A stretch of 64,000 nucleotides of DNA from Desulfotomaculum nigrificans DSM 574 (GTDB lineage: Bacteria > Bacillota > Desulfotomaculia > Desulfotomaculales > Desulfotomaculaceae). The stretch lies in NCBI RefSeq assembly GCF_000189755.2, contig NZ_KI912183.1:1676257-1740256 (forward strand). Direction: 5' to 3'. Below, in pieces: positions 51,337 to 61,744 of this stretch. Every line of letters begins with the position of its first letter. Within the stretch, counting starts at the first letter, position 1. The notes under the pieces are model-generated. The model searched no databases, was not told where the DNA came from, and saw only the letters and a list, made by a program, of their open reading frames with translations. The position numbers were made by a program, and so were the translations under genes.

Positions 51337-52152
51337 TTACTTGATCATGATCAAAGATGCCATGCGACCGGTTTGGCCATTGGTACGGTAGGAAAAAAAC
51401 AAATCAGTGCGACAGGAAGTGCATAACCTGGCCACTGTAATATGTTGCTCCCGGATGCCCGCATCCAGTAAGGCCCGGCGGTTGGCTGCCCATAAGTCTA
51501 ACAGCCAGTAACCTGGTTTGGTTGGCTTTAGTAATTCCTGCCACCGGGGGAAAGCCTGGCTTACCGCCTGCTGCACCGGCAGGTCCACTTCATAGCAGCA
51601 AGGGCCAATGGAGGGACCGATGCCTGCCAGAATATCACCGGGATCACTGCCAAACACCTGGCTCATCTTTTTAACGGTTTCCCCGGCAATCCGCTGCACT
51701 GTCCCCCGCCAACCGGCATGGGCCAGCCCCACCACAACCTTGACCGGGTCCAGTAAAAGGATGGGCACACAGTCTGCATAATAGCTGGAAAGGGGCACTC
51801 CGGGCACACTGGTAATCAAGGCATCAGTATCCGGTATGGCGGTGCTGTAATCCATAGCCCCGCTACCCTTGTGTTCCTCCCCCACTACTTGCACCCGGTG
51901 ACCATGTACCTGTACTGCTGCCACTAAATGGGCCGGGTTAATACCAAGGGCAGCACAGGCTATTTTACGGTTGGCCAACACAGTGGCCGGTTCATCCCCC
52001 ACGTGCAGGGCCATATTTAAACTGCCATAGGGACCCACCCCGATGCCGCCGTGCCGGGTGGTGAAACAGTGTGTGACCAGGCCGGTGGCAGCAAAGGATG
52101 TAAACTCTACGTATTGAAAATCTCCCTGCCTTTTAATGGTTATGCCTGGCAT
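51337..52152 (-). CDS. pgeF: Polyphenol oxidase/laccase-domain purine nucleoside enzyme (YfiH family)
   Basis: 271 residues. It has the YfiH motifs FTTRHGGIGVGPYGSLNMAL, ADCVPILLLDPVKVVVGLAH, AGWRGTVQRIAG, GIGPSIGPCCYEVD and the C-terminal TCRTDLFFSYRTNGQTGRMA-like end. Members are now described as multicopper-independent adenosine/purine nucleoside-acting enzymes and a peptidoglycan editing factor. It lies 24 bases before phoP. Confidence 0.94.
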   Translation of the reverse strand: MPGITIKRQGDFQYVEFTSFAATGLVTHCFTTRHGGIGVGPYGSLNMALHVGDEPATVLANRKIACAALGINPAHLVAAVQVHGHRVQVVGEEHKGSGAMDYSTAIPDTDALITSVPGVPLSSYYADCVPILLLDPVKVVVGLAHAGWRGTVQRIAGETVKKMSQVFGSDPGDILAGIGPSIGPCCYEVDLPVQQAVSQAFPRWQELLKPTKPGYWLLDLWAANRRALLDAGIREQHITVARLCTSCRTDLFFSYRTNGQTGRMASLIMIK

Positions 52153-52169
52153 ATCGATACCTCCGGTGA

Positions 52170-53289
52170 TTATCCCGCTTGCTGCCGCTCGCCAACCTGG
52201 GCCACAGCCTCATTTAACTGGGCCTCCAACTCAGCCAATTGACGCAGCAGCAGCGGGTAATTGGTTGGCACCAAACCACCTTGGATAATTTGCTCCATTT
52301 TCTCGTTTACTCTGGTTAAAGCTATCCTCAGCATATCCGGTCTTAACCGCTGAATTCCGGGAGTCAGTTCCACCGTTTCCATCCAATAAGGCACATAAGC
52401 ATTAATCCCTTCCCTAGTCAATAAACCGGCCAGGGCAGCGGCGCCCTTGGATTCACCGTGTACCACAAAGACCTGTTGGGGAGGTTTGGTAAACTGTTTA
52501 ATCCAGTTAAGCAAAGCCGGTTGATCAGCGTGGGCGGAATAACCGTCGATATGGCGAATTTCTGCTTTAACGGCTATTTCTTCCCCATGAATACGCACGT
52601 TTTTTTCACCTGACAGCAGGCGCCGACCCAGGGTACCTTCGGCTTGATAACCCACAAATAATACAGTGCATTCCGGGCGCCATAAATTGTGCCTCAGATG
52701 GTGTTTAATACGCCCGGCATCACACATACCGCTGGCCGATATAATAATGGCCCGGCCGGGCAGCATGTTTAACCGCTGTGATTCTTCCATGGTTAAAGTG
52801 GTCTTAAGGTTGGGCATATCCAGAGGATGGTGGCCCTGGGCAATTAGCTGTCTGGTCTCTTCATCATAAATGTTGCTGTTTTCCCGGAATATTTCGGTGG
52901 CCTTGATGGCCATGGGGCTGTCTATATAAATAGGAATTTCCGGAATGGCTTTTTTTATCATAAGTTTATTGATACTGTAAAGAATATCCTGGGTCCGGCC
53001 GGCGGCAAAGGCGGGAATAATCAGCTTACCGCCTTTATGATAGGTATCTGTTATGGCCTGTTGCAGCAGTTCCAGTTTATTATCCAGGTTTTCATGGATA
53101 CGGTTGCCGTAGGTTGATTCCATAATCACATAATCCGCTTCTGCAATGAAGGATGGGTCTTGAATAAAGGGTTGATCAGTATTGCCGATGTCACCGGAAA
53201 ATACCAACTTAATTTCTTGGCCATCTTCATTGACCCACATTTCAATCATGGATGAGCCTAAAATATGCCCGGCATCCCTAAAACAAATT
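52170..53289 (-). pseudogene. MBL-fold RNA-processing exonuclease, C-terminal part (split by IS30)
   Basis: After the IS, the gene resumes at FRDAGHILGSSMIEMWVNED. It contains the beta-CASP motifs FSGDIGNTDQPF, DYVIMESTYGNRIH, LIPAFAAGRTQDIL and SASGMCDAGRIKHHL, and VHGESKGA near the end. These belong to the same protein as 54612-55087, an Ysh1/CPSF73-like ribonuclease of the metallo-beta-lactamase family. The frame is open from the IS edge (ATG in the IS end), but without the N-terminal HxHxDH site the product should be inactive. Confidence 0.88.
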
Positions 53290-54611
<1,322 letters not shown>

Positions 54612-55087
54612 TCCCTAAAACAAATTTTTACATCGGAGCTGATAGGAATTGTCTCATTGTAATTTGCCCGCTCAAAGAACTTCAATGCATGGATACCGTC
54701 ATCAGCGGTATAAATGGGTTCAATCAGTTTACGGCCCTGCCGGCGGTATTTACGGTTTTTCCGTTCAACCTCCATCTCTTGAATATGCCCGCAGTCCGGT
54801 AGTAAAATCTCACATAAATCCACTGTCGCCGAGGTGGCCAGCACCCGGCCCTTAAAGCCATGTTTGATTAGTTTGGGTAACAGGCCGCTGTGGTCAATAT
54901 GGGCATGAGTTAGCAATACATAGTCGATACTACCGGGAGGAATGGGAAAATTACGGTAGTTGCGCTCCTTAACTTCCTTGGTCCCCTGGAATAAACCACA
55001 GTCCACCAGTAGGCGAGTAAGCCCGGTATCCACCAGAAAACAAGCACCGGTAACCGTTTGGGCGGCCCCTAAAAACTGAATATACAT
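54612..55087 (-). pseudogene. MBL-fold RNA-processing exonuclease, N-terminal part (split by IS30)
   Basis: Begins MYIQFLGAAQTVTGACFLVD and has the metal-binding THAHIDHSGLLPKLIKHGFK. The protein continues KICFR and should then read DAGHILGSS, which is found at the far side of the IS30 element. Without the beta-CASP part the product would not work. A ribosome binding site (AGGGGGTGTAGT) precedes the ATG. The intact gene would span about 530 codons and lead into pgeF. Confidence 0.88.
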
Positions 55088-55303
55088 ACTACACCCCCTA
55101 TCAAAGTCGCTATTAATTATTTCTGGTAAATCCTTATAAAACCTTTATTTTTCCCATATTTCTTACCTAATTTTATCAATCAGCAACCGTTATAGCTTTT
55201 ATTTGCATCCTTGGATTTGGTTAAAGCCTTGACAATCCCTCGGAAGAGGTTTTAACTGATAAGTGATGGTCATACTATTGTTAATTAAAGCGGAGGTGTG
55301 CAT

Positions 55304-55528
55304 ATGCCCATCTATGAATTTCGTTGTACCAAATGTGGCCACAAATTTGCGAAACTGAGTCCGCTGGGAGAAACCGGCGCTAATCTAAACTGCCCATCCT
55401 GCCAGGCCCCCGCCCCGCGCCGGGTCATGTCAGGTTTTGTCGCCAACAACCCCGATAGCCTGTACGGTAGCCGGGGTGACAGTTGTACCGGTTGTACCGC
55501 CAAAAACTGCAGTGCCTGTAAACATTAA
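55304..55528 (+). CDS. FmdB-type zinc-ribbon protein
   Basis: 74 residues from ATG 55304 (GGAGG seven bases before; a GTG at 55298 is less likely). MPIYEFRCTKCGHKF, then CPSCQAPAPRRVM, form a CxxC..CxxC zinc ribbon typical of FmdB regulatory proteins. The tail has DSCTGCTAKNCSACKH, further cysteines. Function unknown. Own terminator. Confidence 0.9.
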   Translation: MPIYEFRCTKCGHKFAKLSPLGETGANLNCPSCQAPAPRRVMSGFVANNPDSLYGSRGDSCTGCTAKNCSACKH

Positions 55529-55556
55529 ATCCCCGGAGGCTTAATCCCCCGGGGAT
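55529..55556 (+). terminator. Terminator of the FmdB-like gene
   Basis: ATCCCCGG-AGGCTTAATCCC-CCGGGGAT. The U-run is weak, and the convergent LysM gene ends next to it. Confidence 0.7.
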
Positions 55557-55561
55557 TCTGC

Positions 55562-56773
55562 TTAAAGACCCAAACAGCGGAATTCCACATCATCAACCCG
55601 CACCTGGCTGGTGTTACCGGTGGTGGGGGTAAAAGTAAATATTATTTCTCCCGTTACAGCCGTGCCGGGTATTCTACCGGTGGTAAAGGTAAATTGCTCA
55701 TAGGTTTCATTTTCAATGGCTTCCGGTGAGTACGGTCCCTCCGGTACCACGGCCACCACATCACGGTTTCGGTCGCGGAAAAACATCTGCACCCCTAATG
55801 AGAAATTGCCTGCCCTGGCATTCTCCACGTCCTCCGCTATCCAGAAACTAACTCTGTTATTACTGCCGGGGGTAACACTAAACTCCTGGGACAGGGTGGA
55901 ACCACGGGTGGGATCGTCACCCATTTCCACCGCATAATTACCCCTGTGGGCATCTGTGGTACGGCGCACATTGGTGGCGCTCCATGATCTGGGGCTGGTT
56001 CGGCCGGACCAGCTTTCAAAACCGGAGTTTTCAATTAGGTTTTGACCGGTGCATGGAACGGGTCCCGGGGTGGGAGTAATAGCCCTTTCCCGAATTCTAA
56101 ACTCAATGGTAACGGATTCATCCCTAACTTCCCTGGCCACATTAAAGACTTCCAGTCTATACAGGCCCGGACCAACTGGCCGGCCGGCATTATCCTTCTG
56201 ATCCCAAACATTTTCATAAATGGCATAGGAATTGGGTCTGATGGTGACCGTCCCGGTTTGCTGGATAAATAACCTGTTTCTTGAGTACCGCCATACCAGC
56301 CTGCCCCTGTTATCCCGTACTTCCAATTCCAACCGCTGACCGGTGTTGTAATGCAGGGTTATGGTTCGGTTGGTGACATTAACTTTTAGCAGCCTGATGC
56401 GTACCGGTTCACCTATCCGATAGCTGGTTTCATCCAATATGAGAATATACAATAACCCGTCAACCAGCCTGGCCTCAAAATTTTGGTTCTGCACCAGGGT
56501 TCTGATCAGTGTGCCATATTGCCGCAGTGCCTCCTGGGTAGTGGTAGGGCCGGTTGGTGGTGAAGCAGCCGGTGGCCTGGTGGTTGGTGGCACGGTAGTG
56601 GGGGGCGCAGTGGTGGGTGGTACTGTGTCCGGTACTGTAATCTCCTGGCCTACATAAATAAGATTAGGGTTGGTAATGCCGGGGTTAAATTTTAACAGGT
56701 CTGGCAATGAAATGTTATACTGGGCGGCAATTTTGCCTAAGGTGTCCCCGGGTTTAACAACATATACCGCCAT
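55562..56773 (-). CDS. LysM / BsuPI-domain protein with C-terminal carbohydrate-binding-like module
   Basis: 403 residues. Residues 1-50 are a LysM peptidoglycan-binding domain (YVVKPGDTLGKIAAQYNISL, VGQEITVP). A Thr/Pro linker follows (PTTAPPTTVPPTT). Residues ~100-240 match the intracellular proteinase inhibitor BsuPI domain (LELEVRDNRGRLVWRYSRNR). The last ~150 residues, LIENSGFESWSG onwards, look like a jelly-roll carbohydrate-binding module. There is no signal peptide, so it may be a spore-coat or cortex protein placed without export. No close match is known to me. Confidence 0.82.
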   Translation of the reverse strand: MAVYVVKPGDTLGKIAAQYNISLPDLLKFNPGITNPNLIYVGQEITVPDTVPPTTAPPTTVPPTTRPPAASPPTGPTTTQEALRQYGTLIRTLVQNQNFEARLVDGLLYILILDETSYRIGEPVRIRLLKVNVTNRTITLHYNTGQRLELEVRDNRGRLVWRYSRNRLFIQQTGTVTIRPNSYAIYENVWDQKDNAGRPVGPGLYRLEVFNVAREVRDESVTIEFRIRERAITPTPGPVPCTGQNLIENSGFESWSGRTSPRSWSATNVRRTTDAHRGNYAVEMGDDPTRGSTLSQEFSVTPGSNNRVSFWIAEDVENARAGNFSLGVQMFFRDRNRDVVAVVPEGPYSPEAIENETYEQFTFTTGRIPGTAVTGEIIFTFTPTTGNTSQVRVDDVEFRCLGL

Positions 56774-56883
56774 GTCCTCTATCCCCTTCCTTTCAGGACA
56801 ATAGTCTTTAAGACATCTTATGAAAGAAAGGTGCCGAGTGTTCTATTCGTGGCAGTAATGACCCATGGTAATATTTATATAAA

Positions 56884-56916
56884 GTAAAACCGCGGGTTAT
56901 AACCCGGCGGTTAGCT
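56884..56916 (-). terminator. Terminator of the nrf-res operon
   Basis: On the minus strand ACCGCCGGGTTATAACCCGCGGTTTTAC, starting at the stop codon of ccsA. Confidence 0.85.
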
Positions 56917-57756
56917 ATAACTATGCATACCCGGCATCAGCCAGGTTACCCCAAACAGAGTAAACATCACCGCTACAAAGCCAAACACGGCCATCCAGGC
57001 GGCACGCCTGCCCCGCCAGCCTCTGGTAAAACGCCCGTGCAGGTAAACGGCATAAACCAACCAGGTAATCAGGGCCCAGGTTTCCTTGGGATCCCAACTC
57101 CACCAGGCCCCCCACACCTGCTCCGCCCACACAGCACCGGTGATTAATACCAGGGTCAGGAAAAAGAAGCCGCAGGCAATGACCCGGTACATTAATTTAT
57201 CCAGGGTTTCGGTACTGGGTAACAGGGATGAACCCTGGGGCATAGTGGATAAAGAGGTAGAACTGACGGTAACCGGCTGGCTGTCTTTAATCAGGTACAG
57301 TATACCGATGCCAAAGGACACCCCAAAGGCACCGTAGGCTAACACCGCAGTGGCCACATGGGATTGCAGCCAGTAACTTTGCAGAGCCGGCATCAAAGGC
57401 CTGGCTGGGCTGGTCATGATTCTGGCGGCGGACATGAGGATTACTGCCACCGGCATAATCGCTGCACCCAGTAAAGGCACCGGGTGACGCCTTTGGGTAA
57501 CGAAATAAACCAGCACCAGCCCCCAGGCAAAAAAGACGATAAATTCGTACATATTGGCAAAGGGCAGGCGCCCGATATTAACGGTCCGGGCTGTGAGTCC
57601 TACGGTATGGGCCAGCAACCCTGTCCCCACCGCCGCCATGGCTCCGGTGGCCAGACGACTTTGCTCGGTCACCGCATAAAGTAAAAAGATCAGTGCCCCT
57701 ATGGCATACAGCCACAGGCTAACATCAAAGGCATACTTTTCTAACAGATTGATCAT
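56911..57756 (-). CDS. ccsA: Cytochrome c biogenesis protein CcsA/ResC (system II)
   Basis: 281 residues and about eight membrane helices. The haem-handling WWD motif is VWGAWWSWDPKETWALITWL. Histidines in helices flank it (SHVATAVLAYGAFGVS, YLHGRFTRGWRGRRA). With ResB it brings haem across the membrane and attaches it to CxxCH motifs. Its start overlaps the end of resB by four bases. It comes after nrfH-nrfA-resB in the same operon. Confidence 0.94.
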   Translation of the reverse strand: MINLLEKYAFDVSLWLYAIGALIFLLYAVTEQSRLATGAMAAVGTGLLAHTVGLTARTVNIGRLPFANMYEFIVFFAWGLVLVYFVTQRRHPVPLLGAAIMPVAVILMSAARIMTSPARPLMPALQSYWLQSHVATAVLAYGAFGVSFGIGILYLIKDSQPVTVSSTSLSTMPQGSSLLPSTETLDKLMYRVIACGFFFLTLVLITGAVWAEQVWGAWWSWDPKETWALITWLVYAVYLHGRFTRGWRGRRAAWMAVFGFVAVMFTLFGVTWLMPGMHSYS

Positions 57757-58940
57757 GTATTAAGGGAACACTCCTCCGGGATTATCCCACCAAGTTTTTG
57801 CATTAACTGGGCCGCCTCTTCCTGGCCCCTGACCCTGTGGGCGGCAGCCAAACGAATAACCGTACCCTCGGCCCGGGCGGCCAGCAAGACCCAGATGGTA
57901 TTGGGTCTCATGTATAAACGTAAGACTAGGCCCACCAGCAGCAGGATAAAACCGAGCCAAATTATCGGCAGGCCGGGATCAGTCTTTACCTGCAGTCCGG
58001 TATAAGGAATGCGGTTGGTGAATACAATTTCCGCATTTAACAGCTTGACCGCTTCATTCAGTTGGGCAATACCCATAGTATAGGGTACTCCCTCACTGTA
58101 GACCAGGTACCTGGGCCATTGTACCTCCAACTCCAATTTGGTGGGACCGCCAATGAATATTCTTTGCCCTTCCTGCACCTTAAAATCAAAGCTATGTTGA
58201 CCGTCCCGCACGGCCCCTTGCAATATATAGCCGTAAGAGGTTTGATAAACCTTGACCCCTTGATAATTCAGGGGATGATTAACGGAAATTGCTCTTTGGA
58301 TTACGGGTCGATTGTTAGTCAAAACTTCTAACCAGGAAGTATACTGCTTGGGCGACCCATCCTGATAGGTTTCGATATTAAATTTTTTTACCTGTAGATC
58401 AAAGGGAAATCCGTCCTGAGTTAACTTCAGCGTACCCGGGACCTCCACTTCATAATAGCCACGGTGGCCCCACAGGCCCCCCACCACACTACCCACAATA
58501 ATTAACACCAGTGCCAGGTGTAGTAAGGGTGAACCCATGGTACCCCAGGAATTTTTTTGTCCCGTAATCAGATGGCCGCTATCACTTGGCCGTACTTTAA
58601 CCTTAAATCCCAGGCCCTTTAATTCCCCCATGGCGGCTTGAACTGCCCGATCAGGGGAACATTGGGGCAGGGTCAGAGAACGATATTGTCCCTCGGTTTG
58701 CAAAACAGCGGGTATACTGCTATCCTTCCGCCAAAGGCGCCGGGTTCGTTCAGCTGTACAACCCAGTAAATTCAGGGTCAGTAACCCGCTGGATCCCAGG
58801 AACCAGGGTGAAACAAAAATTTTACTATTAAAAGTACCAATAACAGATAAACCAATTAAAAAAATTAATAAGACAATTCCCAGGGACATGGAGGTTAAAA
58901 ACCTCCATGTCCCTGGCCAAAACTCACCGATTCCCAACAT
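57753..58940 (-). CDS. resB: Cytochrome c biogenesis protein ResB (system II)
   Basis: 395 residues, ResB/Ccs1 family. Four membrane segments, the first LGIVLLIFLIGLSVIGTFNS, a large extracytoplasmic domain between helix 3 and 4 (VEVPGTLKLTQDGFPFDLQV, HPLNYQGVKVYQTSYGY), and a final helix GFILLLVGLVLRLYM. It pairs with CcsA. Its ATG overlaps the nrfA stop (TAATG), so translation is coupled. A 17-bp perfect inverted repeat lies inside its first codons. Confidence 0.93.
   Translation of the reverse strand: MLGIGEFWPGTWRFLTSMSLGIVLLIFLIGLSVIGTFNSKIFVSPWFLGSSGLLTLNLLGCTAERTRRLWRKDSSIPAVLQTEGQYRSLTLPQCSPDRAVQAAMGELKGLGFKVKVRPSDSGHLITGQKNSWGTMGSPLLHLALVLIIVGSVVGGLWGHRGYYEVEVPGTLKLTQDGFPFDLQVKKFNIETYQDGSPKQYTSWLEVLTNNRPVIQRAISVNHPLNYQGVKVYQTSYGYILQGAVRDGQHSFDFKVQEGQRIFIGGPTKLELEVQWPRYLVYSEGVPYTMGIAQLNEAVKLLNAEIVFTNRIPYTGLQVKTDPGLPIIWLGFILLLVGLVLRLYMRPNTIWVLLAARAEGTVIRLAAAHRVRGQEEAAQLMQKLGGIIPEECSLNT
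58880..58916. repeat. Perfect 17-bp inverted repeat inside the resB start region
   Basis: CCAGGGACATGGAGGTT (58880-58896), AAA, AACCTCCATGTCCCTGG (58900-58916). It encodes PGTWRF-LTSMSLG of ResB. A hairpin this stable 25-60 bases after the start codon could stop or slow ribosomes or RNA polymerase between nrfA and resB. Confidence 0.9.
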
Positions 58941-60223
58941 TACTGTTGTGCCCCCCGCGCTTTACGAGCTGCTGCAATGGCTTTGTGTCCCAGGTCAATG
59001 GACTTGCCCAGGAACAGGGCACCCTCTTGGGGGTTATGGAAGCCCATACTGTTGGCGGTGGCAACCCAATCCCACATCCACTGGGCTTCCCGGTGTAACT
59101 TCCTGGCTTCCTCCAGTCCCTTTTGATCCGCTCCCGGTGTGTCCATGGTCTTTTTAATCTCGTCAATTACTTGCACTAAAGTATTAGCACCAATATCCAG
59201 TAATTGCTTGTGCCTGTTTTGAATGGTGGCCACCCGGTTCTTTAAATAATCTGCACTTTCCCGGTGACACTTGGTGCAACTGTAATTAATGGTAGATACC
59301 GGACTGGTAAACCAGTGGGAAGATATCTTGCTGTCTCCCACTTTCACATAGGGCATATGGCAATCAGCACAGGCCACCCCGGCGGCCTGGTGGGTACTGC
59401 CCAGGAATATCTCGTAGTCCGGATGCCGCGCCTTTAACAGCGGTGATTGGGATTCCGGGTGTGTAAACTCGGTAAATTTCTTTTGGTCATAATAAGCCAG
59501 TACCTGATCAGCCTTTAAGCCCTTATCCCAGGGGAAAGTGGTCTCTTTGGTATCCTTTAGGAAGTAATAGGTTACGTGACACTGGGCACAAACCAGCGAG
59601 CGCATTTCCTGGCGGCTGGCCTTGGTCACATCCTTACCCTGACGCTGGAAGGCCTTAATCAGGGCCGGACGGCTGATACGTAAAGCATTTGTTTTGGGAT
59701 CATGGCAATCGGAACAGCCAATGGGGTGTTTAACCATCTTATACATTTCCGGAAACGGGGCACTATAAAACTTATCCCCATACTTCTTAATTAAATCCGG
59801 TACTTCGGTGGCTTTACAGGTCAGGCAAGCCCCACCGGTTTTTTTCCTTTTAGGACTGATGGAGCCAATATCTTGCACCGCATAGACGTGGGCCCTGGGC
59901 TCATAAAATTCCTCCGCGTAACCGGTTCCGGCATACAACTTTTTCAAATAGGGCATTTCTTCCAGTTTAGAAAGCCGTTTACTGGCTCCGTACTTAACCT
60001 GATCCTTCTCTTGAAATCCCTTGTTAAAACTTTCCCAGTGGCGGGGATAATACTTGCCCCAAACTTCGGATTCGGTGTAGCGTTGTTGGATTTCCTGTGG
60101 GTTAATTTTTCTGGCCGCCTCGCTCAATTCGCGGTTATTTATCCTAAAGGCAGTATACATGGCTCCCAGGACAAACAGCGCCACCACAGAAGCTAAGGCA
60201 ATAACCAATCCTCTGTTCTTCAT
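58940..60223 (-). CDS. nrfA: Cytochrome c nitrite reductase, catalytic subunit NrfA
   Basis: 427 residues. It reduces nitrite to ammonium with six electrons. The N-terminal signal helix is VIALASVVALFVLGAMYTAF. Active-site haem motif CLTCK (~133-137) is followed by four CxxCH: CSDCH, CAQCH, CADCH and CTKCH. This gives the pentahaem pattern, with the CxxCK lysine ligand of NrfA. The genes before and after (nrfH, resB, ccsA) provide electrons and haem attachment. It starts two bases after nrfH. Confidence 0.97.
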   Translation of the reverse strand: MKNRGLVIALASVVALFVLGAMYTAFRINNRELSEAARKINPQEIQQRYTESEVWGKYYPRHWESFNKGFQEKDQVKYGASKRLSKLEEMPYLKKLYAGTGYAEEFYEPRAHVYAVQDIGSISPKRKKTGGACLTCKATEVPDLIKKYGDKFYSAPFPEMYKMVKHPIGCSDCHDPKTNALRISRPALIKAFQRQGKDVTKASRQEMRSLVCAQCHVTYYFLKDTKETTFPWDKGLKADQVLAYYDQKKFTEFTHPESQSPLLKARHPDYEIFLGSTHQAAGVACADCHMPYVKVGDSKISSHWFTSPVSTINYSCTKCHRESADYLKNRVATIQNRHKQLLDIGANTLVQVIDEIKKTMDTPGADQKGLEEARKLHREAQWMWDWVATANSMGFHNPQEGALFLGKSIDLGHKAIAAARKARGAQQ

Positions 60224-60225
60224 CC

Positions 60226-60693
60226 CTATTTTGCTCCCTCCTGCTCTATGGTCCAGTATTTGCTATGAGGTAAGTTTTGGTGGCAACCGTAACAGTTCTG
60301 ACCACGGTCGTTCTTTGGAAAACCCACTGTCTCCATAATCTTGGTATGACAGCGGAGACAGTTATCATTAACAACCTTTGACCCGTGATCACTGATGCGA
60401 ATTACATCGGGGATACGGTTAAAGATCATGTCAAAGGTGTCTCTGGAACCGGTATAGGCCTTGTAAAACGCCCCGGTGATAACTTCATGCGGTATATGAC
60501 AGTCGCCGCACGTGCTATATTTTTTATGATCCGAAGCTGAGTAGGTGTCGACCCAGGGTTTCATCAGGTGGCAGCTGCCGCAGAACTTGGGCCCGTCTAG
60601 TTGCTTAGAAATAAAAGGTATTTTGGTGGAAAGTATACCGCCCAATCCTGCGACGGCTATAACCAGCAATGCGATTAAGGTGGACCTTTTCAT
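60226..60693 (-). CDS. nrfH: Cytochrome c nitrite reductase, membrane subunit NrfH
   Basis: 155 residues. One N-terminal membrane helix (TLIALLVIAVAGLGGILS) and four haem motifs, CGSCH, CGDCH, CLRCH and CYGCH, match the NapC/NirT-type tetrahaem NrfH. It takes electrons from menaquinol and passes them to NrfA. GGGGAGGTTG precedes the ATG. It is the first gene of the nrfH-nrfA-resB-ccsA operon, divergent from a methyltransferase/Crp-Fnr pair. Confidence 0.96.
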   Translation of the reverse strand: MKRSTLIALLVIAVAGLGGILSTKIPFISKQLDGPKFCGSCHLMKPWVDTYSASDHKKYSTCGDCHIPHEVITGAFYKAYTGSRDTFDMIFNRIPDVIRISDHGSKVVNDNCLRCHTKIMETVGFPKNDRGQNCYGCHQNLPHSKYWTIEQEGAK

Positions 60694-60970
60694 GCAACCT
60701 CCCCTATCCTGTGGTGAACTTTTTTCTTATTTTGGAACTTTTTATAAAGTAACCTCAAGTCATAAGATCTATTCACGCTGATGAGAGGTTTGGCCAATTC
60801 ATATTATTGTCGAATGAATACCGGTTAGTGAATCATCGGGCAGTTTGCAGTCACTATGGCCTGACACATCTTTGGTCCATCATTGCCATAATCTGCAACT
60901 TTTATTACAATTTAAAGAGGCAATTTTGTAATTTACTGTGGGAACAATAAACAAAAACAGAGGTGCCTTT
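60694..60970. promoter_or_regulatory. Divergent control region between nrfH and the methyltransferase gene
   Basis: 277 bp with no ORF of note. TAGTGA-N20-TCACTA (~60826-60858) is an inverted repeat, though the spacing is too wide for a standard Crp/Fnr site. I see no clear TTGAT-N4-ATCAA. The Crp/Fnr gene two genes away is a natural candidate to act here. Confidence 0.35.
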
Positions 60971-61726
60971 ATGTACAAAGAATTAAGCCAGTATTATGAT
61001 GATATTTTTCCGGCCGGCGCAGCCCAATTAAACTTTTTCCGCCAAACCTTTACTGACCTCGGGGTTAACCGGGTGCTGGATCTGGCCTGTGGTTCCGGAA
61101 ATTATGCTCTGGAGTTCGCCCGGTGGGGGTTAAATGTGGTGGCCCTGGACTACGAGCAGGAAATGATTAAATTAGGCCGGGAAAAAGCTCGTCAGGCTGG
61201 CCTAACAGTTGATTTCCGGACAGGTGATATGAGAGATCTGGAAGATATTCCAGGAAAGTTTGATGCGGTCATTTGTATCGGCAATTCTCTGGCTCACCTG
61301 TTAACTGATAAAGATGTTTTAACCACCCTTAACCAAATTAAAGAACACCTTTATCACGGCGGTACCTTCATCCTGCAGACAGTAAATTATGATCGCATTT
61401 TAAAGGGGCATATCACTCAATTGCCCGACATTATTAATAATCAAGCCGGTATAATTTTTACCAGACATTATGATTTTCGTCCTGATGGGCTGATTGATTT
61501 TAAAACGGCTTTAATCAAAAACGGTCCCAATGGCAGTCAACAATGCTTAGGTACCGGACAGGTTCCCTTACGACCGTTTACCAAAAATGAACTGGCGGAA
61601 TTTTTACAGCAGGCGGGGTTCGTTGATATTAGTTTCTATGGGAATTTTAATTATAAGCCGCATGGTTGGGACAGCCAATCAACAGTGGTGCAAGCCTTCC
61701 GTAGAAGATCTTGCAGCATTACCTGA
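60971..61726 (+). CDS. Class I SAM-dependent methyltransferase
   Basis: 251 residues from ATG 60971 (AGAGGTG before it). Motif I VLDLACGSGNYALEFAR, acidic residue VVALDYEQEMIKLG, motif II GDMRDL and FDAVICIGNSLAHL are clear. The substrate is unknown. It is followed 18 bases later by the Crp/Fnr gene, so the two are probably one unit. Confidence 0.9.
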   Translation: MYKELSQYYDDIFPAGAAQLNFFRQTFTDLGVNRVLDLACGSGNYALEFARWGLNVVALDYEQEMIKLGREKARQAGLTVDFRTGDMRDLEDIPGKFDAVICIGNSLAHLLTDKDVLTTLNQIKEHLYHGGTFILQTVNYDRILKGHITQLPDIINNQAGIIFTRHYDFRPDGLIDFKTALIKNGPNGSQQCLGTGQVPLRPFTKNELAEFLQQAGFVDISFYGNFNYKPHGWDSQSTVVQAFRRRSCSIT

Positions 61727-61744
61727 GCAGGGGAAGGGGTTAAT

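Noticed and set aside
60826-60858. TAGTGA...TCACTA as a Crp/Fnr binding site
   Set aside because: The 20-base spacing does not fit the Crp/Fnr half-site spacing; kept only as a weak remark.
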